A stretch of DNA of 64,000 bases, from NCBI GenBank assembly GCA_015654535.1, contig JAATGU010000049.1, positions 26,217 to 90,216 of the forward strand. The letters are read 5' to 3'. Numbering within the stretch: position 1 is the stretch's first letter; each line of letters begins with the position of its first letter. The position numbers and the translations under genes are program-made. The DNA comes from Bacteroidales bacterium. Lineage in GTDB: Bacteria; Bacteroidota; Bacteroidia; Bacteroidales; Bacteroidaceae. Shown one piece after another: positions 27,114-36,079 of this stretch. The notes beneath the pieces were generated by a model that saw only the letters and a list, made by a program, of their open reading frames with translations, had not been told where the DNA came from and made no database searches.

Positions 27114-27989
27114 ATGAAAGTATTTGTAACAGGAGCATCAGGATTTATTGGCTCCGCAGTAGTAAAAGATTTATTGGCAGCAGGCCATGAAGTAACAGGA
27201 TTGGCACGTTCCGACGAATCGGCGGGTGCAATTATCGAATCAGGAGCCAGGGTGTTAAAAGGCAGCCTTGAAGATCTGGACATTTTAAGACAAGGCGCAT
27301 CTCAGGCAGACGGCATTATACATACCGCTTTCGTTTATGGTTTTCACCAATTTGCAAAAGCAAATGAGATAGATAAGGCTGCAATCGAAGCAATGGGCGA
27401 AGCACTTGTAGGAACGAATAAGTCGATCGTAATTGCTTCCGGTATGCTGGGAGCATCCAAAACAAACGGATTTGTCACCGAAGCCGACGCTTTTCCTGCA
27501 TTTCCCCGCTCGTCCGAAGCCGCGGTGATGGCTGTGGCCGAAAAAGGGGTAAACGCTTCTGTTGTACGCTTGTCCCCGTCGGTGCATGATAAAGGAGATC
27601 GTGGTTTCATCCCCTTCATGATCGCACAAGCACTTAAGCACGGAGCATCGGCATATGTGGGTGATGGCAGCAACCGCTGGCCTGCCGTGCATCGCCTGGA
27701 CGCTGCTCGCTTGTTCCGGTTGGCTGTGGAAAAAGGAGCGAAAGGTGTACGGTATAATGCCGTGGGAGATGAAAGTATCAGAATACGTGAAATAGCTGAA
27801 TTGATAGGAGAAAAGCTGAATTTGCAGGTCAAATCTCTGTTGGAAGATGAAGTTGCTGCCCATTTTGAATGGCTGAGCATGTTTGTAGGACTCGATTCTC
27901 CGGCAACAAGCCATAAAACACAAGAACAATTGGGCTGGAAGCCGACACATATCGGTTTACTTGATGATATGAAGGAAAATTACTTTTAA
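27114..27989 (+). CDS. NAD-dependent epimerase/dehydratase-type SDR oxidoreductase
   Basis: Extended/atypical SDR of 291 residues with an N-terminal Rossmann site VTGASGFIGSAVVKDLL (residues 4-20) and ARSDESAGAII next, then GIIHTAFVYGFHQF. The usual catalytic YxxxK is not obvious (SSEAAVMAVAEKG stands in the expected region), which is common in atypical SDRs. A long antisense frame of 221 codons overlaps it but is a composition shadow. The AraC gene begins 18 bases after its stop, so the two are probably co-transcribed. Confidence 0.87.
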   Translation: MKVFVTGASGFIGSAVVKDLLAAGHEVTGLARSDESAGAIIESGARVLKGSLEDLDILRQGASQADGIIHTAFVYGFHQFAKANEIDKAAIEAMGEALVGTNKSIVIASGMLGASKTNGFVTEADAFPAFPRSSEAAVMAVAEKGVNASVVRLSPSVHDKGDRGFIPFMIAQALKHGASAYVGDGSNRWPAVHRLDAARLFRLAVEKGAKGVRYNAVGDESIRIREIAELIGEKLNLQVKSLLEDEVAAHFEWLSMFVGLDSPATSHKTQEQLGWKPTHIGLLDDMKENYF

Positions 27990-28007
27990 TCTTCTATTTT
28001 TTTGTAA

Positions 28008-28916
28008 ATGAAAAACAATGAAGTATATCATATAAAGACAATTAACGAATTTCACCGGTACAGGGGCTTGCCAAAGCCCCTGCATCCTTTGATCAGTCTC
28101 GTTGATTTCAAGGATATGTCACCATTATCCGGAGAGGGCGAAATAAGCCTGATGCTCGATTTTTATTCCATTGCTATCAAAAGAGGAATGAAAAGTAAGC
28201 TAAAGTACGGACAGCAGCAGTATGACTTTGATGAAGGCATTATGTTTTTCATGTCGCCCCGTCAGGTTTTCGGTATCGAAGCGGATAGCAACCCGATTGG
28301 TTGGATGCTGCTCATTCATCCCGATTTTTTGTGGAATACTCCTTTAGGCAGAAACATAAAGCACTACGGATACTTTGATTATTCGGTAAACGAAGCCCTT
28401 TTCCTTTCTGAAAAGGAGGAATCCATTATCGATAATATTATTGATAATATTCAGGAAGAATACAATACCAATATTGATACGTTCAGCCAGAATATCATTA
28501 TTTCACAACTTGAAACCCTGCTCAACTATGCAGAACGGTTTTACCAACGGCAGTTCATCACACGAAAAATAACGAATCATCATGTGCTCGACCAATTAGA
28601 AAAGGTACTCACGGAATATTTCAACGGCAATAACCTTGCAATCAGAGGCTTGCCAACCGTTCAGTATATTGCTGACAGATTAAACCTTTCACCAAACTAT
28701 TTAAGCAACTTGCTTAAGGTACTGACTGGGCAAAGCACACAACAACATATCCACAACAAACTTATTGATAAAGCCAAAGAACTATTGACGACAACGAATT
28801 TATCAGTAAAAGAAATTGCTTATCAGTTAGGTTTTGAATATCCACAGTCGTTCAATAAATTATTTAAGAAGAAAACCAACATTTCACCTTTGGAGTTCAG
28901 ACAGTCATTTAACTGA
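28008..28916 (+). CDS. AraC-family regulator
   Basis: A 302-residue regulator with an N-terminal sensor (about residues 1-180) and a C-terminal double helix-turn-helix (about 205-300), with TVQYIADRLNLSPNYLSNLLKVLTGQSTQQHI and VKEIAYQLGFEYPQSFNKLFKKKTNISPLEFRQSF. It lies directly behind the SDR gene and probably regulates it or the reductase nearby. A fragment of a kinase gene starts right after its stop codon. Confidence 0.88.
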   Translation: MKNNEVYHIKTINEFHRYRGLPKPLHPLISLVDFKDMSPLSGEGEISLMLDFYSIAIKRGMKSKLKYGQQQYDFDEGIMFFMSPRQVFGIEADSNPIGWMLLIHPDFLWNTPLGRNIKHYGYFDYSVNEALFLSEKEESIIDNIIDNIQEEYNTNIDTFSQNIIISQLETLLNYAERFYQRQFITRKITNHHVLDQLEKVLTEYFNGNNLAIRGLPTVQYIADRLNLSPNYLSNLLKVLTGQSTQQHIHNKLIDKAKELLTTTNLSVKEIAYQLGFEYPQSFNKLFKKKTNISPLEFRQSFN

Positions 28917-28917
28917 C

Positions 28918-29268
28918 AATCACAACGCTCTTCCGGCAAAAATGGCAAAAGAGCATTCCGCAGTTATCATAGGCCGTTGTGGTTTTCATGTCCTGCGTGA
29001 ATACCCGAATCAGGTCAGCATATTTTTACATGGAGATATTGCTTTCCGAAACAGCCGGATACAGAAGTTATATAATGTTTCAGAAGAGGTTGCTGGAAAA
29101 ATGATTGCCCAAAGCGACAAAGAAAGAGCAGTTTACATCAATACATTTACCAGGAAGGAGTGGGCAAATGCAACGAATTACGATATTTCCATAGATACTG
29201 GCAAAACCGGCGTTGATAAAACTGTTAAACTTATCCTGCATTATTTGGAACTGGCTGGGCTGACTTAA
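28918..29268 (+). pseudogene. 3' fragment of a cytidylate kinase-like gene
   Basis: The tracked ORF starts inside the AraC gene in another frame, but only the part after the AraC stop resembles a protein family: HSAVIIGRCGFHVLREYPNQVSIFLHGD, then EVAGKMIAQSDKERAVYINTFTRKEWANATNYDISIDTGK. This is the C-terminal part of the cytidylate kinase-like family (about 200 residues in full). The P-loop half, roughly 90 residues, is missing, and I did not find it elsewhere in the window. An ATG at 28942 could still give a 108-residue product. Confidence 0.65.
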
Positions 29269-29371
29269 AAAATTATAAGTTTTACTCAAAAAGTAATTTG
29301 TGTAATCCGTTATGGGAAATAGCGGAAGAAGCCGAAGCCAAAGAAAGAAGACTCGAAGAAAAGGAGCAAAT

Positions 29372-29494
29372 ATGAAGAAGATAGATACATGGCAAAATAT
29401 TAAGACTATAGATGTTATTTTGAAAAAACTAAGAAACAAATGCCAAGAAAATGCTAATCCTGCTAAATCGCTTATTGGGTTAATTAATAATTGA
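29372..29494 (+). CDS. short hypothetical ORF before the rteC remnant
   Basis: A 40-codon frame (MKKIDTWQNIKTIDVILKKL...) with a possible ribosome site (AAAGGAG) 5 bases upstream and a stop just before rteC. An overlapping frame that ends at 29373 encodes PLWEIAEEAEAKERRLEEKEQI, which looks like the tail of a lost coiled-coil protein. I do not recognise either. Confidence 0.3.
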   Translation: MKKIDTWQNIKTIDVILKKLRNKCQENANPAKSLIGLINN

Positions 29495-29497
29495 AAT

Positions 29498-30169
29498 ATG
29501 CTTGAATATGTTGCCAAATTACGTAAGGAAACCGATGATGCGATAGACCGTATCGAATCATCAGACAACAATATCCTGAAAAAATCGCTGTATGCTTCGC
29601 ATATCCTGGCGGATGCTTTCAACAAATTGAAAAAGTTTATCCTTTCCTATGAATTTCGGGATGAAACGGAAGAAATCACTTTCTTCAAAGAGATAAAACC
29701 TAAATTCTGCTACTGGCTGATCTATTACCGGAAACTGTATAACATCGAAATCAACCGTCCTGTTGCGGCAATATGTACGCAAAAGGAATACCTACATGAA
29801 GAACTGGAAACGATCAACAAATACACGAACAAACGATTGGATTTTGTCCGTTATTACCGTTCCGGCTCCACACATCTGGATTCCCTCTATTTTCTGCGTG
29901 GCAGGGTGGATACCGAACAATACCTGGAAACTTTTTACTATGAGCTTGATCCGAATTTCTCGACCAACTGCAATTTTAAAGTGGCCAAAATTATGGCTAA
30001 CGATATGCTTTCCGCTTATCTAATGCAGGAAATAGAACTATTGAATGACAACGGAATGAAAGCCGGCTCTTTCAACTTTCAGGCTATTTGTTTTTCACAA
30101 ACGAGCTGTCGATCAAATCTTTTTCATTATAATTTTCGGGAATCAATTGTTTTATTTTTAGCCAGATAA
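29498..30169 (+). pseudogene. rteC: C-terminally truncated rteC-like gene of a conjugative transposon
   Basis: RteC controls excision genes of CTnDOT-type elements. Residues 1 to about 190 fit the family: FFKEIKPKFCYWLIYYRKLYNIEINRP, DFVRYYRSGSTHLDSLYFLRG and NCNFKVAKIMANDMLSAYLMQEIE. After about LLNDNG, homology is lost and the last 29 codons are antisense to the end of a chromosomal lipoprotein gene, so the element was cut near base 30070-30086. Full-length RteC is about 280 residues, so the C-terminal DNA-binding part is missing and the product is probably not functional. Confidence 0.8.
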
Positions 30170-31034
30170 TACTTGCCTTAATATCTTTATTTTCGGGAAG
30201 TTTTGCTTGCTGGTAGTTAGGGATTGGGATCTGGCCCGCTAATGATTCGGATACTTCACATTGATCAGCGAGTACTTTGTTCCACTTCTTTTGCGGATGC
30301 GTTTTTATATAATCAACTCCTAGGTTATATCCTTGGATTAACGCTTTTATTTCTTTTCTCTTTTCTTTTATGGCACTTTCGGAAAAAATAGTTTCTGTTG
30401 CACTAATACCTAGTTTCTGAGTGGTGGTCAATGATTTTAGTCCCTCTTTTTTAGCAATGGTGGCATATGGGTCGGGTAAGAAAGAAGCATCAATTTGTCC
30501 ATTTTCTAGCATTTCCAAACGAAGAGGTATTTTATTGATTTCCGGCTTGTTAACATTTACAGATAAAATATTAGCTGATTGCAGTGCCATATCCGTGGAA
30601 AACTCAGTCACTGTATTTTCAGAAACACCAATATTCGTTTGTCTTAGATCGGTAAGGGCTTTAATATTTGACTCTGCTTTTACTATCAAGTAAAAAATGC
30701 CATCATTTTTCATGACTATTTTTAGCTTCAATCCATTAGCCTGTTGCGTAATTGCTCCGGTTAAATCTGTTATTGCACCATCTATCTTCCCGGATCTAAA
30801 GGCTAGATCGCGTTCATTGGCAGAGAAAAAACGAATGAAATTAAGTTTTAATCCTAATGAGTCATATACTCCTTGCTTTTGAGCAACGGCAAAAGGAATA
30901 TAATCCATTGATGACATAACCCCCAGATTAATTTCTTTTAATTCATATTCATTAGCGACATTCCTTTTCCCTTTGCAGGAGGTGAAGATGAATGTGGTAA
31001 GGACAATAGTGATAAGTAAGATGTATTTTTTCAT
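30084..31034 (-). CDS. ABC transporter substrate-binding lipoprotein (SsuA/NMT1-like)
   Basis: Periplasmic-binding-protein fold of 316 residues with a lipoprotein signal (TTFIFTSCKG) and the NMT1/SsuA start INLGVMSSMDYIPFAVAQKQGVYDSLGLKLNFI. DGAITDLTGAI and a second lobe near INKIPLRLEMLENGQIDASFL follow. Family members bind thiamine precursors, sulfonates or nitrate. No permease or ATPase lies beside it here. Its 3' end abuts the island: the TAG at 30084-30086 is at the junction, and the original last residues or the terminator may have been lost. Confidence 0.85.
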   Translation of the reverse strand: MKKYILLITIVLTTFIFTSCKGKRNVANEYELKEINLGVMSSMDYIPFAVAQKQGVYDSLGLKLNFIRFFSANERDLAFRSGKIDGAITDLTGAITQQANGLKLKIVMKNDGIFYLIVKAESNIKALTDLRQTNIGVSENTVTEFSTDMALQSANILSVNVNKPEINKIPLRLEMLENGQIDASFLPDPYATIAKKEGLKSLTTTQKLGISATETIFSESAIKEKRKEIKALIQGYNLGVDYIKTHPQKKWNKVLADQCEVSESLAGQIPIPNYQQAKLPENKDIKASIIWLKIKQLIPENYNEKDLIDSSFVKNK

Positions 31035-31071
31035 TGAAAAAAAATCATAGAAAGGTTAACCGATCAAATTT

Positions 31072-31144
31072 AAAAAGAGAGTGCTTCAAAAGTGTTTCGA
31101 ATCTTTTAAAACTTCGATTTTTACTTTTGAAATACTCTCTTTTT
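31072..31144 (-). terminator. terminator of pgk
   Basis: AAAAAGAGAGT and its complement, extended by TTCAAAAGT pairing, form a long hairpin ending in a T run on the minus strand, 28 bases after the pgk stop. Confidence 0.75.
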
Positions 31145-31172
31145 AATTTATATGTCTACATTCTTTTGGAAA

Positions 31173-32435
31173 TTAGGCTTCTTCAATGGCTGCAATTCCT
31201 GGAAGTTCTTTTCCTTCAATTGCTTCTAGTAAAGCACCACCACCAGTGGAAACGTAAGATACGCCATCAGCTAAACCGAACTTGTTTACACAAGCTACAG
31301 AGTCGCCGCCACCTACAAGAGAAAATGCTCCGTTTTTAGTTGCTTCAACGATTGCCTCACCTACCGCACGCGAACCTGATGTAAAGTTATCAAATTCGAA
31401 TACACCTGTAGGACCATTCCAAAGGATTGTTTTAGACTTCTTGATCACTTCGGCAAATTTTGCTTCGGTTTTAGGACCGATATCAAGGCCTTCCCATCCG
31501 TCAGGAATTTCGTCTACCGGAACAAACTGAGTGTGGGCATCGTTTGAGAAACTATCGGCAATCTTAGCATCTTCAGCCAATACTAAGTTCACCTTGTTTG
31601 CTTTTGCTTTTTCAATTAATTCAAGAGCTAAATCCAATTTGTCATCTTCACAGAGTGAGATACCAATCTTACCACCCATTGCCTTGGTGAAAGTATAAGT
31701 CATGCCCCCTGCAATAATCAGATTGTCTACTTTAGAAAGTAAGTTTTCAATTATTTCGATTTTGGAAGAAACTTTAGATCCACCCATAATGGCAGTAAAA
31801 GGACGATTAATATCTTTCAATATTCTTTCCACCGCTTTTACTTCTTTGTCCATTAAGAAACCAAACATTTTGTGATCAGTATCAAAATATTTAGCAATCA
31901 GTGCAGTAGAAGCGTGAGCACGGTGAGCAGTACCGAAAGCATCATTTACATAGCAATCTGCATAAGAAGCTAATGTTTTAGTGAAGGTCTTCTGGCTTTC
32001 TTTTACTACTTTCTTTGCAGCCGCTTTTTCTTCATCGGTCGCATCTTCTGCAAGACCTCTTGGTTTGCCTTCTTCTTCTGCATAAAAACGAAGGTTTTCA
32101 AGCAATAGAGCTTCACCGGGTTTTAAAGCAGCGGCTTTGGTAGCTGGTTCGTCACCCATACAATCGCTGGCGAATTGAACTGGTATACCAAGTAGCTCGG
32201 AAACGCGAGGTAAAATGTGCTTTAATGAGAATTTGTCAGTTGCTCCTTTCGGACGTCCGAGGTGAGAACCAATAATAAGGCTACCGCCGTCAGCGATAAT
32301 CTTCTTTAATGTAGGGAGGGCGGCACGGATACGATTGTCGTCTGTAATGTTGAAGTTTTCATCCAATGGAACATTAAAGTCCACTCTAACGAATGCCTTT
32401 TTACCGGCAAAGTTGAATTTTTCAATTGTTTGCAT
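31173..32435 (-). CDS. pgk: phosphoglycerate kinase
   Basis: Glycolytic enzyme that makes ATP from 1,3-bisphosphoglycerate. The 420-residue protein shows [29 protein letters not shown] at the N-terminus, SHLGRPKG, the hinge-region [15 protein letters not shown] and the nucleotide site [11 protein letters not shown] with C-terminal [13 protein letters not shown]. Its length is normal for Bacteroidota. It has its own promoter box (32479-32486) and terminator, so it is monocistronic. Confidence 0.97.
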   Translation of the reverse strand: MQTIEKFNFAGKKAFVRVDFNVPLDENFNITDDNRIRAALPTLKKIIADGGSLIIGSHLGRPKGATDKFSLKHILPRVSELLGIPVQFASDCMGDEPATKAAALKPGEALLLENLRFYAEEEGKPRGLAEDATDEEKAAAKKVVKESQKTFTKTLASYADCYVNDAFGTAHRAHASTALIAKYFDTDHKMFGFLMDKEVKAVERILKDINRPFTAIMGGSKVSSKIEIIENLLSKVDNLIIAGGMTYTFTKAMGGKIGISLCEDDKLDLALELIEKAKANKVNLVLAEDAKIADSFSNDAHTQFVPVDEIPDGWEGLDIGPKTEAKFAEVIKKSKTILWNGPTGVFEFDNFTSGSRAVGEAIVEATKNGAFSLVGGGDSVACVNKFGLADGVSYVSTGGGALLEAIEGKELPGIAAIEEA

Positions 32436-32478
32436 AATTCTCTTTTATTTAAAGTTCTGAATTTCTTAAATGCGAGTG

Positions 32479-32486
32479 CAAAGGTA
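32479..32486 (-). promoter_or_regulatory. TAnnTTTG promoter box, pgk
   Basis: TACCTTTG on the minus strand, 44 bases before the pgk start. Confidence 0.6.
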
Positions 32487-32519
32487 TTAATTATTTCCCG
32501 CTTATTTAGTAAGTTTTAT

Positions 32520-33203
32520 CTAATTATTTCCCGTTTTTGTGCCTTTTGTCTTGTCAATTATCACTTTATGTTCGTTTTTGTAATATTTACATAGCGATTG
32601 CAATCCACAGCTATCACATTTGGGATTTCTGGCGACGCAGACATATCTTCCGTGAAGAATCAGCCAATGATGGGCGATGGGAAGTAACTCGCCAGGTATA
32701 TACTTTACTAACTCTTTTTCAGTAGTTAATGGCGTTTTAGAGTTCGTAGTCAGACCAATGCGATTAGAAACGCGGAACACATGAGTGTCTACCGGCATGG
32801 CTTCTTTATTGAATATAACAGCACGAATAACATTGGCAGTCTTTCTCCCAACCCCGGGCATTTTCTCTAATAAATCAAGATCGGATGGTACTTCATCGTG
32901 GAAATCGTTATGTAATACACGCGCCATTCCTACAAGATGTTTGGCTTTGTTATTGGGGTAGGATACACTTCTGATATATTCAAATATAACTTCTGGTGTA
33001 CTTGTTGCCAAGGCTTCGGCAGTGGGGTAGTCCTGAAATAGTCGGGGAGTAATAAGATTTACTCGTTTGTCTGTACATTGTGCAGAAAGAATGACGGCAA
33101 CTAATAATTCATAAGGACTTTTATAATTTAGTTCTGTTTCAGCAACCGGCATATTTTTTTTGAACCATTCTATTACTTCATGATATAGTTCTTTCTTTCT
33201 CAT
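32520..33203 (-). CDS. nth: endonuclease III
   Basis: DNA glycosylase/AP lyase for oxidised pyrimidines, 227 residues. The helix-hairpin-helix LEKMPGVGRKTANVI with the catalytic Lys (about residue 121) and the following catalytic Asp in VDTHVFRVSNR are present, and the 4Fe-4S loop is C-x6-C-x2-C-x5-C (CVARNPKCDSCGLQSLC). It begins 6 bases after the MFS stop, so the two are probably co-transcribed. Confidence 0.95.
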   Translation of the reverse strand: MRKKELYHEVIEWFKKNMPVAETELNYKSPYELLVAVILSAQCTDKRVNLITPRLFQDYPTAEALATSTPEVIFEYIRSVSYPNNKAKHLVGMARVLHNDFHDEVPSDLDLLEKMPGVGRKTANVIRAVIFNKEAMPVDTHVFRVSNRIGLTTNSKTPLTTEKELVKYIPGELLPIAHHWLILHGRYVCVARNPKCDSCGLQSLCKYYKNEHKVIIDKTKGTKTGNN

Positions 33204-33209
33204 CTTCTT

Positions 33210-34406
33210 TTATCTTAATTTGTTACGTTCAAAGTGAGGTGTTACTTTCATATTGAAATAGATGACGGCAAAGACAGTGAGGCATGCTCCAAGAAGAAAA
33301 GCTTTGCCAAAGTTAGCAATTTGTCCGATGTAGCCTCCTAGCATAAGTCCTGCTCCAATACCAATATCCCATGAAGTGAGGTAGGTAGAAGTTGCCGTTC
33401 CCCGTTGATGGTTTGGTGCCAAATTAACAAAAAGGGTGTTGAAGGCAGGAAACATTGTTCCAAAACCAATTCCCAAAAATAGTGCGATGCCAAAGAATAT
33501 TCGTGTGGCAATCAAACTATCCCATTTCATTAATGCTTCGCAGGCATAGAGCATAAAAAAACAAACACATACAAGACTCATTCCTATAGAAATGACAGTC
33601 GTTATTCTGCCCTTGTCCACTTGTCTACCGGAGAACAGACGCGAAATAGCCATACCGATGGCCATAAATGTAAAAAAAAGGCCTGTTCCACTGGTAATGC
33701 CCATTTCTTTGGCATACATAGCCACGTAGGTAGTGGTCATGCCATAAGGAATAGAAAGTAATAATAAATCTATTCCGGCAGGAATCCATTTTATCAAAAC
33801 AAAGCGGTCCAGTGAGAGAGGCTCTTTTTTCACGGGTAGTTTTACTGGAGTTTTTACCAGAGTGGCCATGATAAATCCTAAACTACAAGATATAAGTGCA
33901 CACGTAAATATGACTTCAAATGAATAAGCCTCATGTAAAAAAAGTCCAACCATGGGACCGATGCTCATAGCGGAGTTGTTCATTAATCCATAATAACCAA
34001 GTCCTTCTCCTCTTCGAGAAGAAGGCATAATGTCTATTACAATTGTATTTCCCGCTACGGTTACTGTTCCGAAAGCAAAACCATGAGCAATTCGTAAAAG
34101 AGTGAATAGTGTGAGAGTTCCCGCAAATAAATAACCTGCAAAGATTCCGGTAAAGATAAAAAAGGCAAATAAATAAAGTGGTTTACGGGAGAATGTATCG
34201 AGTAAATATCCTGAAAATGGACGTATACAGAGTGCTGCAATGGTATAACAGGAGAGAATAATTCCTACGGAAGCATTGTTAGATTTGAATACTTCTGTGA
34301 GATAGAAAGGAAGGATGGGCAAGAGTAGATAAAAGCCAAAGTACAGTAAAAAGTTTGCAGAAAGAATATAAAGGTAGCTGCGGGTCAGTAATTTGTCTTT
34401 TGTCAT
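33210..34406 (-). CDS. major facilitator superfamily transporter
   Basis: Inner-membrane carrier of 398 residues with about 12 membrane segments. The motif A-like loop RPFSGYLLDTFSRKPLY (about residues 62-78) and FGTVTVAGNTIVIDIMPSSRRGEGLGYYG in helix 4-5 are those of drug or sugar efflux carriers (YfcJ/AraJ-like). Substrate not determinable. It lies between pheS and nth on the same strand, 94 bases after pheS and 6 before nth. Confidence 0.85.
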   Translation of the reverse strand: MTKDKLLTRSYLYILSANFLLYFGFYLLLPILPFYLTEVFKSNNASVGIILSCYTIAALCIRPFSGYLLDTFSRKPLYLFAFFIFTGIFAGYLFAGTLTLFTLLRIAHGFAFGTVTVAGNTIVIDIMPSSRRGEGLGYYGLMNNSAMSIGPMVGLFLHEAYSFEVIFTCALISCSLGFIMATLVKTPVKLPVKKEPLSLDRFVLIKWIPAGIDLLLLSIPYGMTTTYVAMYAKEMGITSGTGLFFTFMAIGMAISRLFSGRQVDKGRITTVISIGMSLVCVCFFMLYACEALMKWDSLIATRIFFGIALFLGIGFGTMFPAFNTLFVNLAPNHQRGTATSTYLTSWDIGIGAGLMLGGYIGQIANFGKAFLLGACLTVFAVIYFNMKVTPHFERNKLR

Positions 34407-34429
34407 AAACTGAGTATTTAAGAATAAAC

Positions 34430-34489
34430 AAAGAACAATGGATAATGATTAGTGCAATTGCTTGAATTATTCATCATTTATTGTTCTTT
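34430..34489 (-). terminator. possible terminator hairpin after pheS
   Basis: AAAGAACAAT and ATTGTTCTTT form a perfect 10-bp outer stem around about 40 partly paired bases, 11 bases after the pheS stop. AT-rich and only moderately convincing. Confidence 0.4.
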
Positions 34490-34500
34490 ATTCATTTATG

Positions 34501-35520
34501 TTAGTTCGCTGCTTCAAATTCTTTTAGGAATCGAGTATCATTTTCGGAGAACATACGAAGATCTTTTACCTGATATTTCAGGTTTGTGATCCGTTCAATT
34601 CCCATTCCAAGAGCGTAACCGGAATAAACTTTACTATCAATGCCATTACTTTCGAGTACATTGGGATCAACCATACCACAACCAAGGATCTCCACCCAAC
34701 CGGTATGCTTGCAAAACGGGCAACCCTTACCGCCACAAATGTTACAACTAATATCCATTTCCGCACTTGGCTCTGTGAAAGGGAAGTAACTTGGACGAAG
34801 ACGTATTTTAGTCTCTGCACCAAACATTTCTCTAGCAAAGAGAAGAAGCACTTGTTTTAGATCTGTAAAAGAAACATCTTTATCAATATAAAGAGCTTCC
34901 ACCTGATGGAAGAAGCAATGCGCGCGATAACTAATGGCTTCATTGCGATATACACGTCCCGGACAAATAATACGGATAGGTGGTTGTGTTACTTCCATTA
35001 CCCGGCTTTGCACAGAAGAAGTATGTGTACGTAATAAAACGTCGGGATGGGATTCAATGAAGAATGTATCCTGCATATCTCTTGCCGGATGATCTTCTGC
35101 AAAGTTAAGTGCAGAGAATACATGCCAATCATCTTCTATCTCCGGTCCTTCTGCAATGCTAAATCCCAAGCGACCAAAAATGTCGATAATTTCATTTTTT
35201 ACAATGGACAAAGGATGGCGACTTCCCAGATTAATGGGATAAGCAGAGCGGGTTAAGTCTAAATCATAAGATGTATTATCCTGATTTTCAAAAGATTCTT
35301 TTAGAATATTAATACGTTCCTGAGCTTTCGTTTTTAGCTCGTTCAGTCTCATTCCTACTTCTTTCTTTTGATCAGCTGTCACATTACGAAAATCGGCCAT
35401 CAAATCGTTTATGGCTCCTTTTTTACTCAAATACTTAATGCGGAGAGCTTCCAATTCTTCCGCATTAGCAGCTTTTAATGTTTCAACTTCTTCCAGTAGT
35501 TGTTTTATTTTAGCTATCAT
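34501..35520 (-). CDS. pheS: phenylalanine-tRNA ligase alpha subunit
   Basis: Catalytic subunit of the alpha2beta2 synthetase, 339 residues. An N-terminal coiled coil (about residues 1-85) binds tRNA; class II motifs follow, with HPLSIVKNEIIDIFGRLGFSIAEGPEIE, motif 2 around RVYRNEAISYRAHCFFHQVE and motif 3 GYALGMGIERI near the end. The cysteines in NICGGKGCPFCKHTGW are usual in this family. Its ATG overlaps the stop of the oxidoreductase gamma gene by 4 bases, so it is the tail of that operon. pheT is not in the window. Confidence 0.96.
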   Translation of the reverse strand: MIAKIKQLLEEVETLKAANAEELEALRIKYLSKKGAINDLMADFRNVTADQKKEVGMRLNELKTKAQERINILKESFENQDNTSYDLDLTRSAYPINLGSRHPLSIVKNEIIDIFGRLGFSIAEGPEIEDDWHVFSALNFAEDHPARDMQDTFFIESHPDVLLRTHTSSVQSRVMEVTQPPIRIICPGRVYRNEAISYRAHCFFHQVEALYIDKDVSFTDLKQVLLLFAREMFGAETKIRLRPSYFPFTEPSAEMDISCNICGGKGCPFCKHTGWVEILGCGMVDPNVLESNGIDSKVYSGYALGMGIERITNLKYQVKDLRMFSENDTRFLKEFEAAN

Positions 35521-36059
35521 ACTTTTTTAATTAATTCCATTCCTTTTAGAATTGCTGCTTCATTCATTGGAATGAGATGATGATGACGTTCGGGGAGAGT
35601 CTTTTTTAGTCCCTTTATAACACTTTCAATACTTACAATAGGGCGAAGTTTTAATAAACCTCCTAACACAATCATGTTAAAAGCTTTGGCATTATTCATC
35701 TCATTAGCAGCGTCCATGGCGTCAATACGGTAAACTTCAATGTCTGTGCGTTTAGGTGGAACATTAATTCCATATCCATCATAAATCAGTATGCCACCAG
35801 GCTTTACTTTATTCTCAAATTTCTCTAATGAAGGCTGATTCAAGATGATTGCAGTATCATACTTACTTAAGATAGGAGAAGAGATCTTTTCATCACTTAC
35901 AATAACAGTAACATTGGCTGTTCCTCCTCTTTGTTCTGGTCCATAAGCTGGCATCCAACTAACTTCTTTTCCTTCCATTAAACCTGAATAGGCTAGGATT
36001 TTGCCCATAGACAAGACTCCTTGTCCACCAAATCCAGCTATGATTATTTCTTCTTTCAT
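35517..36059 (-). CDS. 2-oxoacid:ferredoxin oxidoreductase gamma subunit
   Basis: The gamma chain (180 residues) of a four-subunit, CoA-dependent, ferredoxin-reducing 2-oxoacid oxidoreductase. Family start IIAGFGGQGVLSMGKILAYSG (residues 6-26) and WMPAYGPEQRGGTANVTVIVS are diagnostic. Together with the alpha, beta and ferredoxin genes in the same operon it oxidises 2-oxoglutarate or branched-chain 2-oxoacids such as 2-oxoisovalerate; sequence alone does not decide the substrate. It lies 20 bases after the beta gene. Confidence 0.9.
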   Translation of the reverse strand: MKEEIIIAGFGGQGVLSMGKILAYSGLMEGKEVSWMPAYGPEQRGGTANVTVIVSDEKISSPILSKYDTAIILNQPSLEKFENKVKPGGILIYDGYGINVPPKRTDIEVYRIDAMDAANEMNNAKAFNMIVLGGLLKLRPIVSIESVIKGLKKTLPERHHHLIPMNEAAILKGMELIKKV

Positions 36060-36079
36060 TGCTCTGACTTTTAGGTCTA

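Larger units (their letters stand above)
21038..30083. other. accessory island with mobile-element remnants
   Basis: The stretch starts with an IS1595-type element and ends with a cut-off rteC joined to the tail of a chromosomal lipoprotein gene. Between them intact metabolic or efflux genes alternate with at least four truncated ones, and two spacers form long imperfect hairpins. Base and codon use in the middle (24.3-28 kb) looks more GC-rich than in the flanks. Borders are inferred; I found no flanking direct repeat. Confidence 0.6.

Noticed and set aside
27285-27950. 221-codon and 178-codon minus-strand ORFs opposite the SDR gene
   Set aside because: They lie entirely antisense to a clear SDR, have no family resemblance and are cysteine/histidine- or serine-rich composition shadows.
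31034-31339. 101-codon plus-strand ORF across the pgk terminator
   Set aside because: It crosses a strong hairpin terminator and the end of pgk, and its leucine/arginine-rich translation is non-protein-like.
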